Assembly: GCF_001522545.3 (NCBI RefSeq)
Contig: NC_031768.1
Coordinates: 96,909,669 to 96,973,668, forward strand
DNA length: 64,000 nt
Direction of reading: 5' to 3'
From: Parus major
Lineage: Eukaryota > Chordata > Aves > Passeriformes > Paridae
Shown: one piece after another, positions 1 through 55,200 of the stretch
Layout of the letters: each line of letters opens with the position of its first letter
How positions within the stretch are numbered: position 1 is the first letter of the stretch
Notes under the pieces: generated by a model
Databases searched by the model: none
The model's input: only the letters and a program-made list of their open reading frames with translations
What the model was told of the DNA's origin: nothing
Made by a program: the position numbers and the translations under genes

Positions 1-720
1 CTCCACCAAAACTCAGGGTCTTCTGGGCAGGACAAATGCACGCTGGGTTATCCCAGCTTCAAGGGCTGTCCCCTTCCACAGGTTTAACCTATGCTGCTGT
101 CCTGGTTCCAGCCAGGGCAGGGTTATTTTTTTGCAATAGCCATGAGGGGGCATGACCAGAACCCTAGTGTTATTTGATACCACCTTACTTCACTGGGGGG
201 TTGGGGTGGGGAGAGGGACTCTCTTTGGGGTAAAAGGGATTCCTTCAAGGAGGGGTCCATTGTGAGCATTTCTGCATGGGCATCACCCTCTCTTTTGTAC
301 ACTTATTTTATTAATATTGTTGCTATTAGTATTCATTTTCTTATCTCATTGCTGGTTCCAGGAAATTGTTCTTAGGCTGTGATCTTTCACCTTTTGTGCT
401 TTCAACTCCCAACTCCATTCCAGGAGTGGGAAGGCAGAAGGGAGGGAGAGCAGGAGAGTGGCAGTGTGGTTTGAGAGAGTGAACTAAGAACTACTGTTCA
501 TAAACCAGGACAGCTGCTATAACAATCTGCATATGAAATACGTGAGGCTGTGAAGCATGACTGGATTTGCCCTTAGTTTTGATTTTGTCAGGGATCTGCC
601 AATTAGGATTTTTTCCAACATAATGAAGTTGGCTGTTGGTGAGATGTAATCTTCTATTGATCCCTGAGGCTTGGCAAAATAGAAACACAAATAAATGAAT
701 GAAATATGCTGTAAGGTCTA
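1..720. other. 3' flank of MYH15
   Basis: No coding exon recognised. It includes a second candidate AATAAAA (306-312, minus) and a plus-strand G-run cluster (195-217). In mammals, HHLA2 lies on this side of MYH15, but nothing of it is visible here. Confidence 0.6.
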
Positions 721-739
721 TTTGGATTTTCACTTGATG

Positions 740-745
740 TTTATT
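740..745 (-). terminator. MYH15: Candidate MYH15 polyadenylation signal
   Basis: AATAAA on the minus strand about 90 bases past the stop codon, followed about 50 bases on by the T/GT-rich stretch ATTTATTTGTGTTTC. Alternatives are the AATAAA overlapping the stop (833-838) and AATAAAA at 306-312. Which site is used cannot be told from the sequence. Confidence 0.42.
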
Positions 746-833
746 TCTGTAAGTGCTTATTTTTTCATACATCTGCTTTCAGTTGTGCCTGATTATGTCA
801 AGTATTTTCTCATATCTGTCAGCTTGGACTTTT

Positions 834-43231
<42,398 letters not shown>

Positions 43232-43260
43232 CATCTTGGCAAGGGTTCAGGGTGGCACAG

Positions 43261-46098
43261 CTCACAGAGGAAAAAGAAAGGCACCCAGTCTACCAAAGAA
43301 AGGGGGGAAAACCCAAAACAATTGTCTATTTTGTGAACAATATCAGGCAATATAAAATGCTCAGTGTAACATGGCAGGTGGCTGATCAAAGGGATGATTA
43401 ATGTTAAACACAAATGCCTAACACAGATTTGGGATTATACTGCATTTTCAGTTAAACCCTTCCTTGGCTCAGCTTATTAAAAGTCAGACAGTTCTTGAAG
43501 GGTTCTAAATCTCAGAACTGGTCACAGTTATCTCCACAGGAGGATTTTGTCCCTTTTTTTTGTGGTGCAAATGGTGCTTAAGAGCAGGAGGGACCACTTG
43601 AAGCTGTGATTTTAAAATCCACTTAGCAGGGGCCTCTTCTGCCCCCTTTCAAAATCGCCTGGAGCAAAGGTATGCTCTCCCACAGGTCACCCTGGGGCTC
43701 TTCCACTCAGCCTATTCAAGCACTATCTCAGGCAGGCGTTTTCTGGGAAACAAGGAGCAAAGCTGCAGGGATGTATGCCCATGCTGTCACTGCAGAAAGT
43801 CAGCACCGGAGCTGGAAACAGTTCTGCTCCCTGACTTCTCTGATTCAGGAATTGGCATGCCAATAAAAACAGGATTAGCAGTGCTCTGGGAGATCCTGTG
43901 CTGCTGCAGCTTCCCAGGTTGCTGCTCCCTCTGAATTCATCAGCCTGGGCATCCCCCTGCAGCAGGGCATGACTGTATTCTTGCAATTCTTCCTCACAAT
44001 TGGAGCAAGGGCTTCATTTTTTTCATATTGCTTTATCTGTCCAGCTTAATACCTACACTTGTTTTCTCAAATGACAAGGGCACAGTGTTTTGGAGTCTTT
44101 TTTCATGAAAGAGAGGGCAGGGGACATGGGTCTCAGTGAGACTAATTTGCTGCGTTTGTACTGCCAAGTAATTAACTTGTTTTTTACTCTCTAAAATGAT
44201 CAAACAGATATGTTGGTGTTTTTTGTTTTGTTTAGTTTTGGGATTTTTTTACAGACACATAAACTACTCAGCATGTTGTCCAGAGAATGCCTGAAAGAAG
44301 TTCCACTGCTACAAGGTGTACACACACAGTTTTAGAATTTCACGTTTGTGTTTTTTTTTAAGTCAGGACACCATTTGGCTGCTATTTAAAGCTGTATGAG
44401 TGACCCTCGGGTTAATCTCTTCCCTTATTGTATTTACTGTGGAATATCCAGGACAGCTGGGTAAATTTTCAAGACTCCTATCAAGAGAGACACTGTAGTC
44501 TTTCAAAATTTAATTCCATTTATTTCTAACAAAATCCTGGTAGAGATAAAAACTCCTTGTCAACCAAGGCAGCTTTTTTCCCAACATGTTCCTCCTAGGG
44601 AATGCAAAGCCCTAAGACAGCAGAGTTGCCAAAGCGTTACATCCAGCCCTCTCCCACTGCTGCAGTAAAAGCTTGATACCTTCTGTCTTGTTGCTGTAGA
44701 GCAAAAATTCTCTTTCTCAGAACTAGCTTTAATTTTTTCTAGATTTTTAAGTGATTTTTCTTTAAACCTTAGTCTTTTTAAAGGTTTAGCACCGACACAA
44801 GCACAAGTATCACCAATTATTTTAACATCATCTGAACTGACCAGAATTCCCAGCTGGAGACACAACTCGATGGCAGAGCCTCTGTCTCCCCCTGAGTGTG
44901 TCTCAGCTCTAGTGGAGCAGTGAAATTACGTCAGTTCAGACATTTAAACAGAGCAGCGTTAGAGCACATAAGTGTCATTTCACATTAAATGTGCAAATGC
45001 CAGAGGGGACACTCCAGAGTTCATCTCTAGGACCCAGGGCAGGTTCCCACAAGTCATAGAATACACTAAAGTGCTCTGAAAAATTCCGTGCAACCCAGCT
45101 CCATTTGCAGACCTCCTAGGGACAGCTCCTCAGCTATCACCTCTCGTCTCTTCCTTTTCCCCCTCTTGTTCAGGGTGGACCACTACAGCAAGTATGTTAT
45201 GGTGTAAAGTGTTCTGGCAGCTGGGACAGAATCCCTTTTCCTTCAGCAGCCTTCAGAGTTACAGCAGAGCCTGGAGCCCAGGCAGCACACACCTTGGGGT
45301 GCAAAGAACTCTGTAAGGCAAACCCATCAGCAGATACAAGAAGTGGGAAATTTTGTTTTGTTATGGGTGCAAGATTATTTTTAAAATGCAGAATAATCAG
45401 GAAAGACAAAGCTAAAGCTAAAGGTGTTCCCTTTCAACCTGTTGTAGCTAACAACAAAAAGAGCCAGCCCTTGCATATCAGCTGTGGGAGGTCCTTGGAA
45501 ACGTCTGCTCCCCGTGGAAAGCTGATATTGTTACACAAAGGGAAGCGGCGTGCCCAGGACCAACAGTTTGATGGATCCAGACTTGGAAAAAAGGGACCTT
45601 GCCTGTCCTTACTGGGGCTGTTGGAAGTGACTGTAGCACTAAGGGCAGGCAGGGATAATGCAACAGCAACTGCAGCCTGGCCTGGAAAGGGAGCCCAGTA
45701 ATGCTCCAAGGGTTACAACTCAGGCTGCCTCGGAACAACAAGCTGCTTAAAACTGCAAATTGCATAAGCCATCATCTCTTGCAGATGACAGAGAAGGCAA
45801 AAAGATGACTTGCAGGCACTAGCTAATCATTTCACTCAGATGCATAATTACAAGGGACCTGACACTTCCCTAAGTGGTTATTCCAGCTGGTTAAATGAGT
45901 GCACTGATGTTAGAGAAGAAACATGTATTTGTTATCCTACCATTTGAGCAGCATCCTACAGCGACTACCACAGGCTAGATGTTTACTGATACTACTGCTA
46001 AAACTTCAAGCCACATGAAAACCTTAATCATATCCAGCCCACGGTACAGTGTTAGAGCACAGCACCCACACTTAAAAGTGAGAGAGGTTGGTACTCAC
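43261..46098 (-). other. Presumed first intron of MYH15
   Basis: No coding potential recognised. It contains T-rich stretches but no recognisable LINE piece. If the promoter call is right this is intron 1; a further non-coding leader exon could be hidden here. Confidence 0.4.
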
Positions 46099-46118
46099 CC
46101 TGGAGGGCACACAGAAAG
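46099..46118 (-). other. MYH15: Candidate non-coding exon 1 of MYH15
   Basis: Starting about 26 bases downstream of the TATA box, this very short leader ends in CCTCCAGG followed by the strong donor GTGAGTAC. The ATG exon has its own acceptor, so at least one upstream non-coding exon must exist; short 5' leader exons are usual in sarcomeric myosin genes. The 5' end is an estimate from TATA spacing. A second non-coding exon between 43261 and 46098 cannot be excluded. Confidence 0.38.
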
Positions 46119-46143
46119 TGTCACGACTCTGCCTGGTCCAGAC

Positions 46144-46300
46144 TTTATATGGCCCTGTCTCAAGGTCACTGCTGATAACTGGTTAAAGGCATCAGCAGTT
46201 TTCCCCCATGCCTATATTTGTCCACTGGATCCCAGCTGAGGAGACAATGCCCAAGGAGGGGACACGTGTGGCTGTGCCCTGATGAAGGGGGGCAGGAATG
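46144..46300 (-). promoter_or_regulatory. MYH15: Candidate MYH15 core promoter with TATA box and muscle-type motifs
   Basis: On the minus strand TATAAA lies at 46144-46149. Upstream of it are an ERR/SF-1-type half site TCAAGGTCA read on the plus strand (46160-46168), a GATA core (46174-46178), a CArG-like CCTATATTTG one base off consensus (46211-46220), an E-box CAGCTG (46233-46238), CACGTG (46263-46268) and an M-CAT CATTCCT on the minus strand (46294-46300). Short motifs occur by chance; the argument is their clustering just upstream of a TATA box and a splice donor, 2.9 kb before the ATG. Start-site usage is inferred. Confidence 0.42.
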
Positions 46301-46450
46301 TCAGTGGGGAGTGGCACTCTCCATCCCAGCCACCCCTCACCACACCATTCTTGCTCCATGACTTCATGGAAGAAGCCTTTCCTGTTTCTGTGTTTTCACT
46401 GGGGCAAGTGTTGCCTTTCCAAGTGCTTCAGAACTTAATTACCATGGGCT

Positions 46451-46490
46451 TGTGTGTGAGTGTGTGTGAGAGTGTGAAAGTGTGTGTGTA
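46451..46490 (+). repeat. Imperfect (TG)n microsatellite
   Basis: TGTGTGTGAG and TGTGTGAGAGTG-type units over 40 bases, about 0.3 kb upstream of the proposed promoter. Confidence 0.9.
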
Positions 46491-49400
46491 AATTAAGACT
46501 ATTCAGACATAACTCCTCTGGAACATGAAAAAAATCAAAGCTTTTTGCACCAGGATTATTAAGGGAATTTGGTTACGTGAGCCAAATTACCTTCATAAAA
46601 CAAGGCTAGGATGTGGGTTCTCACATCCCAGCCAAGAGCTTTGAATCCCTTTTTGGACCCCAGGATTTTTAGAGCCAAGACTATAGGCTCAGGTCTGGAA
46701 CACACAGGTGTTCCCCAGTTTATGAAGAAGGCAAGACAAGCAAGAAGCCTAAGAATATATTGATTCTGCCCAGAAAGTGAATTACAGGTAAAGAACAAGG
46801 AAAGCATCAATTTTAGTGAGTCCTTTGCTGCAGGAAACTAATTTATGAGTCCCAATTTAGGCAATGTCTGGCCTTTTTATTGTAAACTCATTTTTCCTGT
46901 GAAACAAGCACCATGAGTAACTCAGGTCTCATTTCATTGCAACCCATAAATAACAAAACAACTGACACTGCCAGATTGATTTGCTTTTACCAGCACAGGT
47001 AGATATATAGGTTTCCTTTGGTTCTAGCATAAGCTGAATATAAAAGCAGAAAGGAAAATAAATACTGTGGATAACGCTTGTTGGCCACAAGGGAAGACAA
47101 TATATTTGTGCTCTAAACAACTCAGTTCCAAGGAAGCAAGGAGGGAGCTGATCCACAACTTCATTGAATTCCTAGATACCCACAGGAACAAGTGGCTTGG
47201 TTTATGACCAGGCAAGAAGGAAAATGTCTGCATGGTGAGTCTGCTATTTTTAAAGCTGTTACGCTGATGACTGGACAGGGACAGGTTGTACAGACAAAGC
47301 TGGTTTGTAAGAAACAGGAATTTCTGGAAGTGATAGGCTCAAAGACAGGAGACTGATGTGGCAGCTCTGAGGATTTGAGCACTTTAGTAACTTGGTATTT
47401 TTAGCATTTGGGGAATGCAACCAAGAGACAGAGAATCACTAGTGCTGTGCTAGAGACATGCTCACCTCCAGACAGGCTGGAGAAGAGAGTACTCTGCTTG
47501 GGAGCAGAGGTAGGGATAAGAGCTAGGGATGAAGCTTTCCATCCTGGTCTGGATTCATCTGTGAAGGTAATCTGCACTCAGGCTGAACACAAGCATCTTG
47601 TGTCACGTTCTGGAGTGTGACTGGCAGTCACACTCACACCAGAATTGCTGCCTAGCCTGCTGCTTTAGAGGTGCCCTGCAGCACAGATGGACAGTGTCAG
47701 TGTCAGACCTAAATCACTTTTTGCTTTATATCTGGCAAAAAAGAAAAGAGAGGTGGTGATTTTGGCTGCTGAGGTGAACAGTGAGTGATTGTGTAAACTC
47801 AAGCAGATGCTCCTGATCACATAATTTGAAACAAGGTAAATCACAAGCATCACCAAGATTTATGGTCATTGTTAATCTGCTGTGAAGACTGAGAATATGA
47901 TTATTTCACCCCATGAGGATATTAAATGCTGATACTCTCTCCCTCTTGCTCCTCTCACACATAGCCAGGAGCTTCACTTCTAAACACAATATTCCCATTT
48001 ACCAATTACATTGCTTAGAAGAAGCCATCTTTTTATAAATACACTGTTATCACTTACATCTTTTCTGTTCTGTAAATATTCAGCTTTCATCAGTCCTGCA
48101 TGAACACTACAATCTTGCTCCCACGCCTCCCTTTTCTTTCTTGGGGTTGCAAACGACTGTTTCCATAGCTAATTCTAAAACAATTTCAGTGCTTGTGTTG
48201 CTTAGAAAGGGACACAGCTAACTGGTTCAAACACAACCAATTTATTTTCTTTGCTAGCCTGATATAAATGGATACTGCACATTAATCCTGCCTCTCTGGA
48301 GTTTATTTGCTTTCTCTTAATATGAAATAGAAATTGCAGCACATTTTCCCTAGATTAAATTTGCAACAGGGACAACCAAAGACATTTGTCTTTTGCAGGG
48401 GCTACTTTTAGAAAGGTTAATGCTGGTCACTGTTTCTAGGGAAACAAGGGTCTTTGATAAGGAGCTCTTGTGACTAAACTATTTTTAATAACATTACATA
48501 TTGGAAAGGAATGCAATAACATTTATCAGCTCTAGACAGAAGATAGTGTCAATATTGTGGTCTAATATAGAAAAGTTGACATCTTGTAAAAGCTCAGTTA
48601 TGAACCCTCCTTATTTTCTTCGACAAAAAGATCAACCAGCTGGCTGAGTTTTGACAAAAAGCTGGCCTTTAGACTACTCTTAATAAAATGTTTACTGTAA
48701 TAACCTGGCACTCAGGAAAAGCAAGATCAATGAGAGAGAAGGACACCAGTTCAAGATACAGATGCTTGGAGAAAACATCTTTGGAGTCAGGATCCTCTGG
48801 GTTGCTCTATAAAAAAGCAGATAGACTATCACTCCACAAGTTTCATCTAAAGAGACTGAGAACTTATTGTTTACCTCAGGTGCTTTTTTTGGTCACTGGT
48901 CCCTGCTGCTGTTGCAGTCTCTATTTAAAAAACAAATGGGAGAGAACGAAAATGACTTAATTGGATGAGAAAGTTCATCCACCTGGGAATAATTTCAGGA
49001 GAAGAAAGGTGGTAACATTGCATCCTGGAGCAAAACCAGACCCATTCTGTACAAGTTATGTATTTTGTTTTGTGAAGAATCATGGTTTAATTCCTCAAGC
49101 TGTTGATGGCCCAAAGAGAAATTGGAGGGGGAGAGAAACTTAGTTTTAAAAATAGTTGCACTCTGCTATATCTCTTAAGGATGAGAAAATTGGTACTGAA
49201 CAGTACATTGAAAATGTGTTTATGACAGCTAGAGTCCCATTATTAGACGGGAGATTTTCAGGTGTCTGCCAGCCTTTGCGGTCCCCCTGCTGCAGAGCCT
49301 GTGCTCAGCCATGGACACACCTGAAGAGGTATCAGGAGCATCTCTACCTTCCTCTCAGCATCATCATCATTTTAAATACTTTCCTATAATTAATTCTTTG

Positions 49401-51426
49401 CTGACAGCTACTGTGTGGTGCGACAGTAGAACGGAAATTTAGCTCTCTTTATGGGAAGCATCTGCTTTCATACAAATATGCCTGGTAAAATAATTCCTAA
49501 CCCACCAAAAATGTTTTAAGTGCCTTTTAATCCGTAATCCGTTGTCTGTTGCTATCAACGTGCAAACCCGTGGCACCTATTCCCGTTTTGAACAGCGAGG
49601 GGTCAGCAGGGAGTGCAGAGCATTAACCCTGTAAAGCACAGGAGTGTAGCCCATCTCCCCATCCCTGAGCCTCTCATCCACTGGCTCATCATCATCGCAG
49701 AGCTCCGGGCTGCAGGGACACGCTCCCCTCCCAGCCCGGCCTGGGACAATAAACATTTCCGAGCTGTCACTGCTGCCTCTCCCCTGCTGACATTCAATCA
49801 TTACGGTATCTTAAGAACGTTTAAATAGGTCAGGTTTTTAATGGGAGAGCTTGGCTTCTGGGAGTGAGACTGACAGCCTTTTGAGAGCAGATTAACAGCA
49901 CTGATAAATCAATCTCAGACTGACTCACAGCCATAAGAAAAATAAGATGAAAAGTGAGCCTAGTTAAATAAATGGCCTCAGTTCTTCGGCTCTGGAGATG
50001 TACTGGGGGAGGGAAAGAAGGCTTTTGTCGTGCTCCTCGTCACTCTTCTTTCTCCAAGTTTGACCGCATCTCCCACTCCAGCAATGCCCTCTGTGGGGAG
50101 TTTTCCATCTCCAGTGATCCTGAGCATCCCGCCCTGCCCATCAGGTCAGAGATTAATGGCATGTTTTCAGAGTGCTGTGCATCCTTTTCCCAACTATCAC
50201 GTAGCCTAATTGCCATTAGTGAATTTTGGGTCCCCCCACCCTTAAACTACTCTGCATTATCCATAACCACTGGGGGAAGGCTGGGGGTTAAAAGCACTAA
50301 TAATGCATGTAGGCAGTTCAGGTTAATCTTTTGAGTCTTCATTAACATTCATTTGTTTGCTTAGCACGTCATTGGAATTACCGTAGTCCCTCCACCAATT
50401 CCATTAAACCCTCTGAAGCTAATAGCAGAAGTATTTTAGTCTTGATCAATGCAAAGAAAAAAGAAATCTTCCAAGCGTCTCTCTAGGGTTTGTATTACGC
50501 AATCTGACTTCAAAGACAGGGTACTTCATTAGCCTACTTCAGCCGCTGACTATGATGCACTCTGTCGGCTCAAGCAGCCTGAAAACCACATTTCCATTTC
50601 AATAGGCAGCACTGCCCTAAAATACTCCTAGGTCCTCAGACACAACATATTCTAGCTCCTGGTCCAAGCTCCTGCAAGACATCTTACCTTTTTTTTTTAC
50701 CTTTTTTGACTTTTTTATATTTCAGCTCCAAGGATTCAGAGCCTGCCCTTCAGGTATGGGCAGGGGTGGGTACAGCCCTTGCCGATTGCCTGGCTTTGCT
50801 GCTGTGGAAGCCTATTTTTCAGAGGAGCTGAGAGGGAAAGAACTAAAATATTCATGCCCTTTTAGACACAGGAGGTTTTGTGATTTTTCAATTTTTCACT
50901 GCTGTAACTCTATGAGTCATAACTTGACTTTCAGCCAAGGATTGTTTGCTATCTTTTGTTTACCTTATGCCAACTGCAAACTACACAAAAACATGCAGAG
51001 ACAGTTTAATTGGTGAAACAATTGTCATGGGGATACTTTATTAACTTTGCAAGTGCTGACAGAATAAACCTAATGTGATTGGGATGATGCTGAATAGCAG
51101 GAAAGCGCTGCAGGAAGGACGGCTGCTCAAGTTTTTCAGCATTTATGTTCTGTAAACAACAACAAAACATTATTTCATTCCAAATACAGATACACTGGAC
51201 TGGTCACCTCTGCTGAAAATTCAGTCAGCAAAGCTTCTTGAAATATTAAGGCCAATTTTTAAAGAAAATCTATTTTGAGGAGTATTATGTTCTGCCTGAA
51301 AAAGCACAAGTCTGTGCTTCTCACATGGCCTAATGATTTGACACTTTTTGTCAGTTGAATTTAAACACCTCCCAAAATGGGCACGACATCCTTCTCTCCA
51401 ACAGCAATATTCTGGAGTGACTGGCT

Positions 51427-51526
51427 GGTGTGTGCATGTAAGTGTATATATAGGAGAGACACACATATGTATTTATACATCTGTGTGTATGTCTAAACAT
51501 ATCTATACATATATATATATATAGAC
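51427..51526 (+). repeat. TG/TA-rich simple repeat
   Basis: Alternating GTGTATATATAG and CATATATATATATATAG-type sequence. A long minus-strand reading frame passes through it but is not supported as a gene. Confidence 0.8.
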
Positions 51527-52167
51527 TTTTAAATGTGAAAACAAGTTTATTTTCTAACCTCTCCCCTCCCAGCTGGGATGCTCCACACTTGCAGCTCAGT
51601 ACTAGAAAAAAGCAGCCTGTTCTTTTGGAGACCTGCAGAACTGACCCTGCCAGTGCTGCTGTACCGTTCTGCTGTTCTCCCCTGGTGCTGGAGCTGAAAT
51701 CCTGCCCCCAGCAAACCCCCCTGAAGTGCCTTGGGCTCAGCCTCTCTTCTGCACAGGGCTCTCCTATTTTGTGTGACAAGTCTTCATGTCTAACCCCAGG
51801 GTAATCTCTGGAGAGGCACAGCGGGGTGAGATGGGAAAGGGGTGAGCTGTTTGGGGAGGGCAGAGCCAGGGGTGATGAGATGACAAGAGTTACAGGAGAG
51901 AGGGCTGGTGAGAAAAGGTTGTGCTGCACCACACAGAGGAACCTATGGATCCAAATGAAGAAAGGCTGCACTACCTACCTAGACCAAAACACATGGAGAC
52001 ACCATCCCTGAGAGCAGCCAGGCATTGCCTTTGAGGAGGACAAACGATTTTATCACAACAGTGAGCAGCAGCTGAGATTTCCAGTGATGCTACAGGCACA
52101 ACTCTCCTCAGAGTCATACCAGATCCCCAGCAGCAGCCAATCCTGTTGCAACAGAATTGAGTTGATT

Positions 52168-52203
52168 TTAAATATTTATTTGTTTGTTTATTTATTTATT
52201 TTT
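52168..52203 (+). repeat. (TTTA)n / (TTTG)n simple repeat
   Basis: Reads TTTATTTGTTTGTTTATTTA and continues with TTTATTT. Confidence 0.85.
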
Positions 52204-55200
52204 GTAACTGAAATATACATTTTGTCTTTACAGGAAAAAAATAAATAATGGAGGCAGAACCAAAAAAATATCAGATCACATACTTGAGGCTTCTTGCATA
52301 AAGCCAAAGTATCTGCTGTGTATGTAGTTTTAGGCACTTTGGTCTCACCCGATGGTCTAGAAAAGGGATAGAAAACATTAACATATGCAGCAAAGCTAGA
52401 TTGCTGTACCAATGCTGAACAGGAATGGAACACTTGCCTCAGTGGGCCCCTCTGAAGTTCACTTTAAATACCAGTCACTCAGCAGCATGAAAACTCTACA
52501 GAACTCATTTGACAAGACCACCAGCCCAGCTGAGTCACTCATTTTCATCAAAACTCAACAGAAAACCTTGGATTTGGATCTATGCAGATCCAAAGTCCCA
52601 CAGTAACTTTCCACCAGCAGGTTCATCTATTCAAATCTCTTCACCAACAGGGCATTTGGGAACAGTCTTGGTTGAAAGTCTGTCTACCACTCTGTGGGTG
52701 TACGCTGTTTTTCATCTCACCTTTCCAGACGCCTTTCTGCAGGTCTAGTGGCTGTGCCTTGCTTCTAGAGAGGAGAGTGAGATCTTAATAATAACTCCTG
52801 CAAGGCAACAAAATAACATTTTTGTTTATATAGCTTTAGAAAAAAATGTATATCATGTTTTAAAAATCAACCTGATGTTTTTCTGAGGATCTGAATTTAC
52901 AGCAGGAGGCTAACAAAAAATTTTAACACAGAACTTTGAGAAAAATATAGGCTATTTTTGGGTGTGAAAAAAAGGGAAGCTGTATTTTTTTAGTTGGATC
53001 ATTCTGCCTCTGCCTGTCAAGCAATACGGTCCTGGTAGAATCTCTGGTTCTTCTTGTACTGCAGTTGATGAACAGGGATTTTCCAGAGCAGGAAAATCTC
53101 CCCTTTTGTCATCACTGAAATGTACACCAGAAGTCCAGAGAAGGAACTGCAGATCTGAAGTCCAGGTGATTTCCATTGGATAGCCAGCACTGCCTGGATG
53201 CCTGCCTTTATCCATTGCTGACACACCTTCATACTTCAAGGTATGCAAGGCATCCATGATCAGAGGAAAAATCAAATTAAATAAACAGAGTGACGCCAGA
53301 ATTATTGACACCTTTCTAGGAAAGGGAAACTGAGGCAAAGGTAGGGGCTACATCCATATAATTAATGAGACATTTAATTCCCACTGCATTCTCTGTGTGG
53401 AGTTACAAGCTGATTACCTTCAAAGAAGGACCAGGCAGTGTGTTCGTGCTCATGTTGTTGGACCAGGAGAAATGCCAGGCAATAGGGCTGTAAGAATTTG
53501 ATGGTGCCCTCAGAGCAAGTCCCACCCTTCTCCATGGGGAGACAGGCTTCTCACCACACGGGTCATCTTTGTCACACTCACTTGGATTTAAAAGTAGGAA
53601 TTTTACCTGTGTAAAAATGAACAACGAGTTGTTTCTTACCCGAGCAGTTTATTGTGAGTCAAGAATGAGAGGAGCAGATTTCAGATGCTGCACACATAAT
53701 GAGAAATGCACTAATTGGTAATGTTGTTCACAGCACAATAGGTAGATACATTCAAAGGCAATCAAAATGCCCATTATACTTCCAGTTATGTTGAAGGAAG
53801 ATTTGGCTCAATTTTCACTGGACACACAGACGTGGGTTTTAGCTATTTGCAACAATTGGAAAACTATTCTGAATACACCTGAACTACTTACAGTTTTCTA
53901 GTGCCACACAGGATGTTTGTACCCTGTCAGGTAAAAAGCATGCCCATTAAAGTGAGACACCAACTAGCAGAATTTATTTCAGTGAGAGAACTAATCAGAA
54001 AGCAGATGTATAGATCCATTCCCCAGAAATAATGAACCAAATGATATTTCAGACCAAGTCCAACAGTAGGCACCATTCTGTCACATACTCATGCAATGCA
54101 GACAGGTCTTACTCATTTTTTCATAGCATATGCATGAAGTTCAAAGTTCAAACCCAAATACTTCCTTAACCAGAAAAGACACAGTCTTTCAGACTACTGA
54201 TTCAATATATGTTTTAATGAGAATTCAAGAAAAGTATGAAGCTTATGGAAGGAAGTTCCGAAAGGACAAATAAAACAGAACCTTCCACACTCTCCCTATT
54301 CTCTACACCACTGCCTGTTTGTTACCAGCAACAAAGTGTGACACATCACATGGGGCTTTGGTGAGATGAACTCCACACCCCTGACCCTGAATCACTGATA
54401 AAGTCATGACATGGAAAAAAGGGCAGCCTGAGTGCCCTCACCGCCGCCAAGCTCTGGGGCTCAGCAACACCTGCCATCATCCTGTTATCTCCTTTGCGTG
54501 TCTCCTACTACCATTATCAGAACCAGAAGTGAAGAGGTATTAGCAGTAGAAAGGTATTTTTGCACTGTGCTCCCTCACTGGATGGGGCTCCTGTCTGTGT
54601 CCCTGTGTCCTGTCCAGCAGCAACAGACCGAGCACAGGGAGCACGTGTGTGGGGCAAGGGGCCCGGCCCCACCGGCTGCTCAGAATGGGCGCATTCAAAG
54701 AGAATTCAGATCAGTCATTTAGCCATACCTGAGCAGATTCAGAGCATTTGGTTTTCCTTAGTGTCACCTCCTTTCTTTCCCTGCCCTCACCCAAGGACAA
54801 GATGGTCTAGGAGGTGACCTGTGATCTCCCTTCACACCTCCCTCTTCTTGGACATGGCAGAAGGAGAACACCAGCAGACCTCATTGCTTGTGGCTCCACT
54901 TTTACAAACCAAGACAACCAGATATGGGCAAAAAATAATAGCTAGCAGAGATTTGTTTCAATCTTATTCCTCCTTTATTCATCAGTATCTTCAAAGATAT
55001 CCCTTTCCTCCCCAAAATAAACCCCTCGCTGAAACACCAGGGTGGACACTTCGCCTTGGTTGCTACTGCAACCTGACAAGAGATATTAACCACGGACATA
55101 ATTCACAAGATTCAATGCTTGCCATGTTTATCAGAGTTTCTTTGGAGACCTCAAATATAAAAAAAAACCTAATCCAGCACTTGCTAAGAGAATATCTTCC

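Noticed and set aside
195..217. G-run cluster resembling a G-quadruplex near the 3' end
   Set aside because: It lies on the strand opposite the MYH15 transcript and beyond the likeliest poly(A) site. No evidence of a role.
51351..51971. 206-codon open frame on the minus strand
   Set aside because: It runs through a TG/TA simple repeat, has no recognisable domain, and an opposite-strand frame is also open. Most likely chance.
52952..53338. 128-codon minus-strand frame with a hydrophobic start
   Set aside because: No recognised family, and a second overlapping frame is also open. No convincing splice or promoter context.
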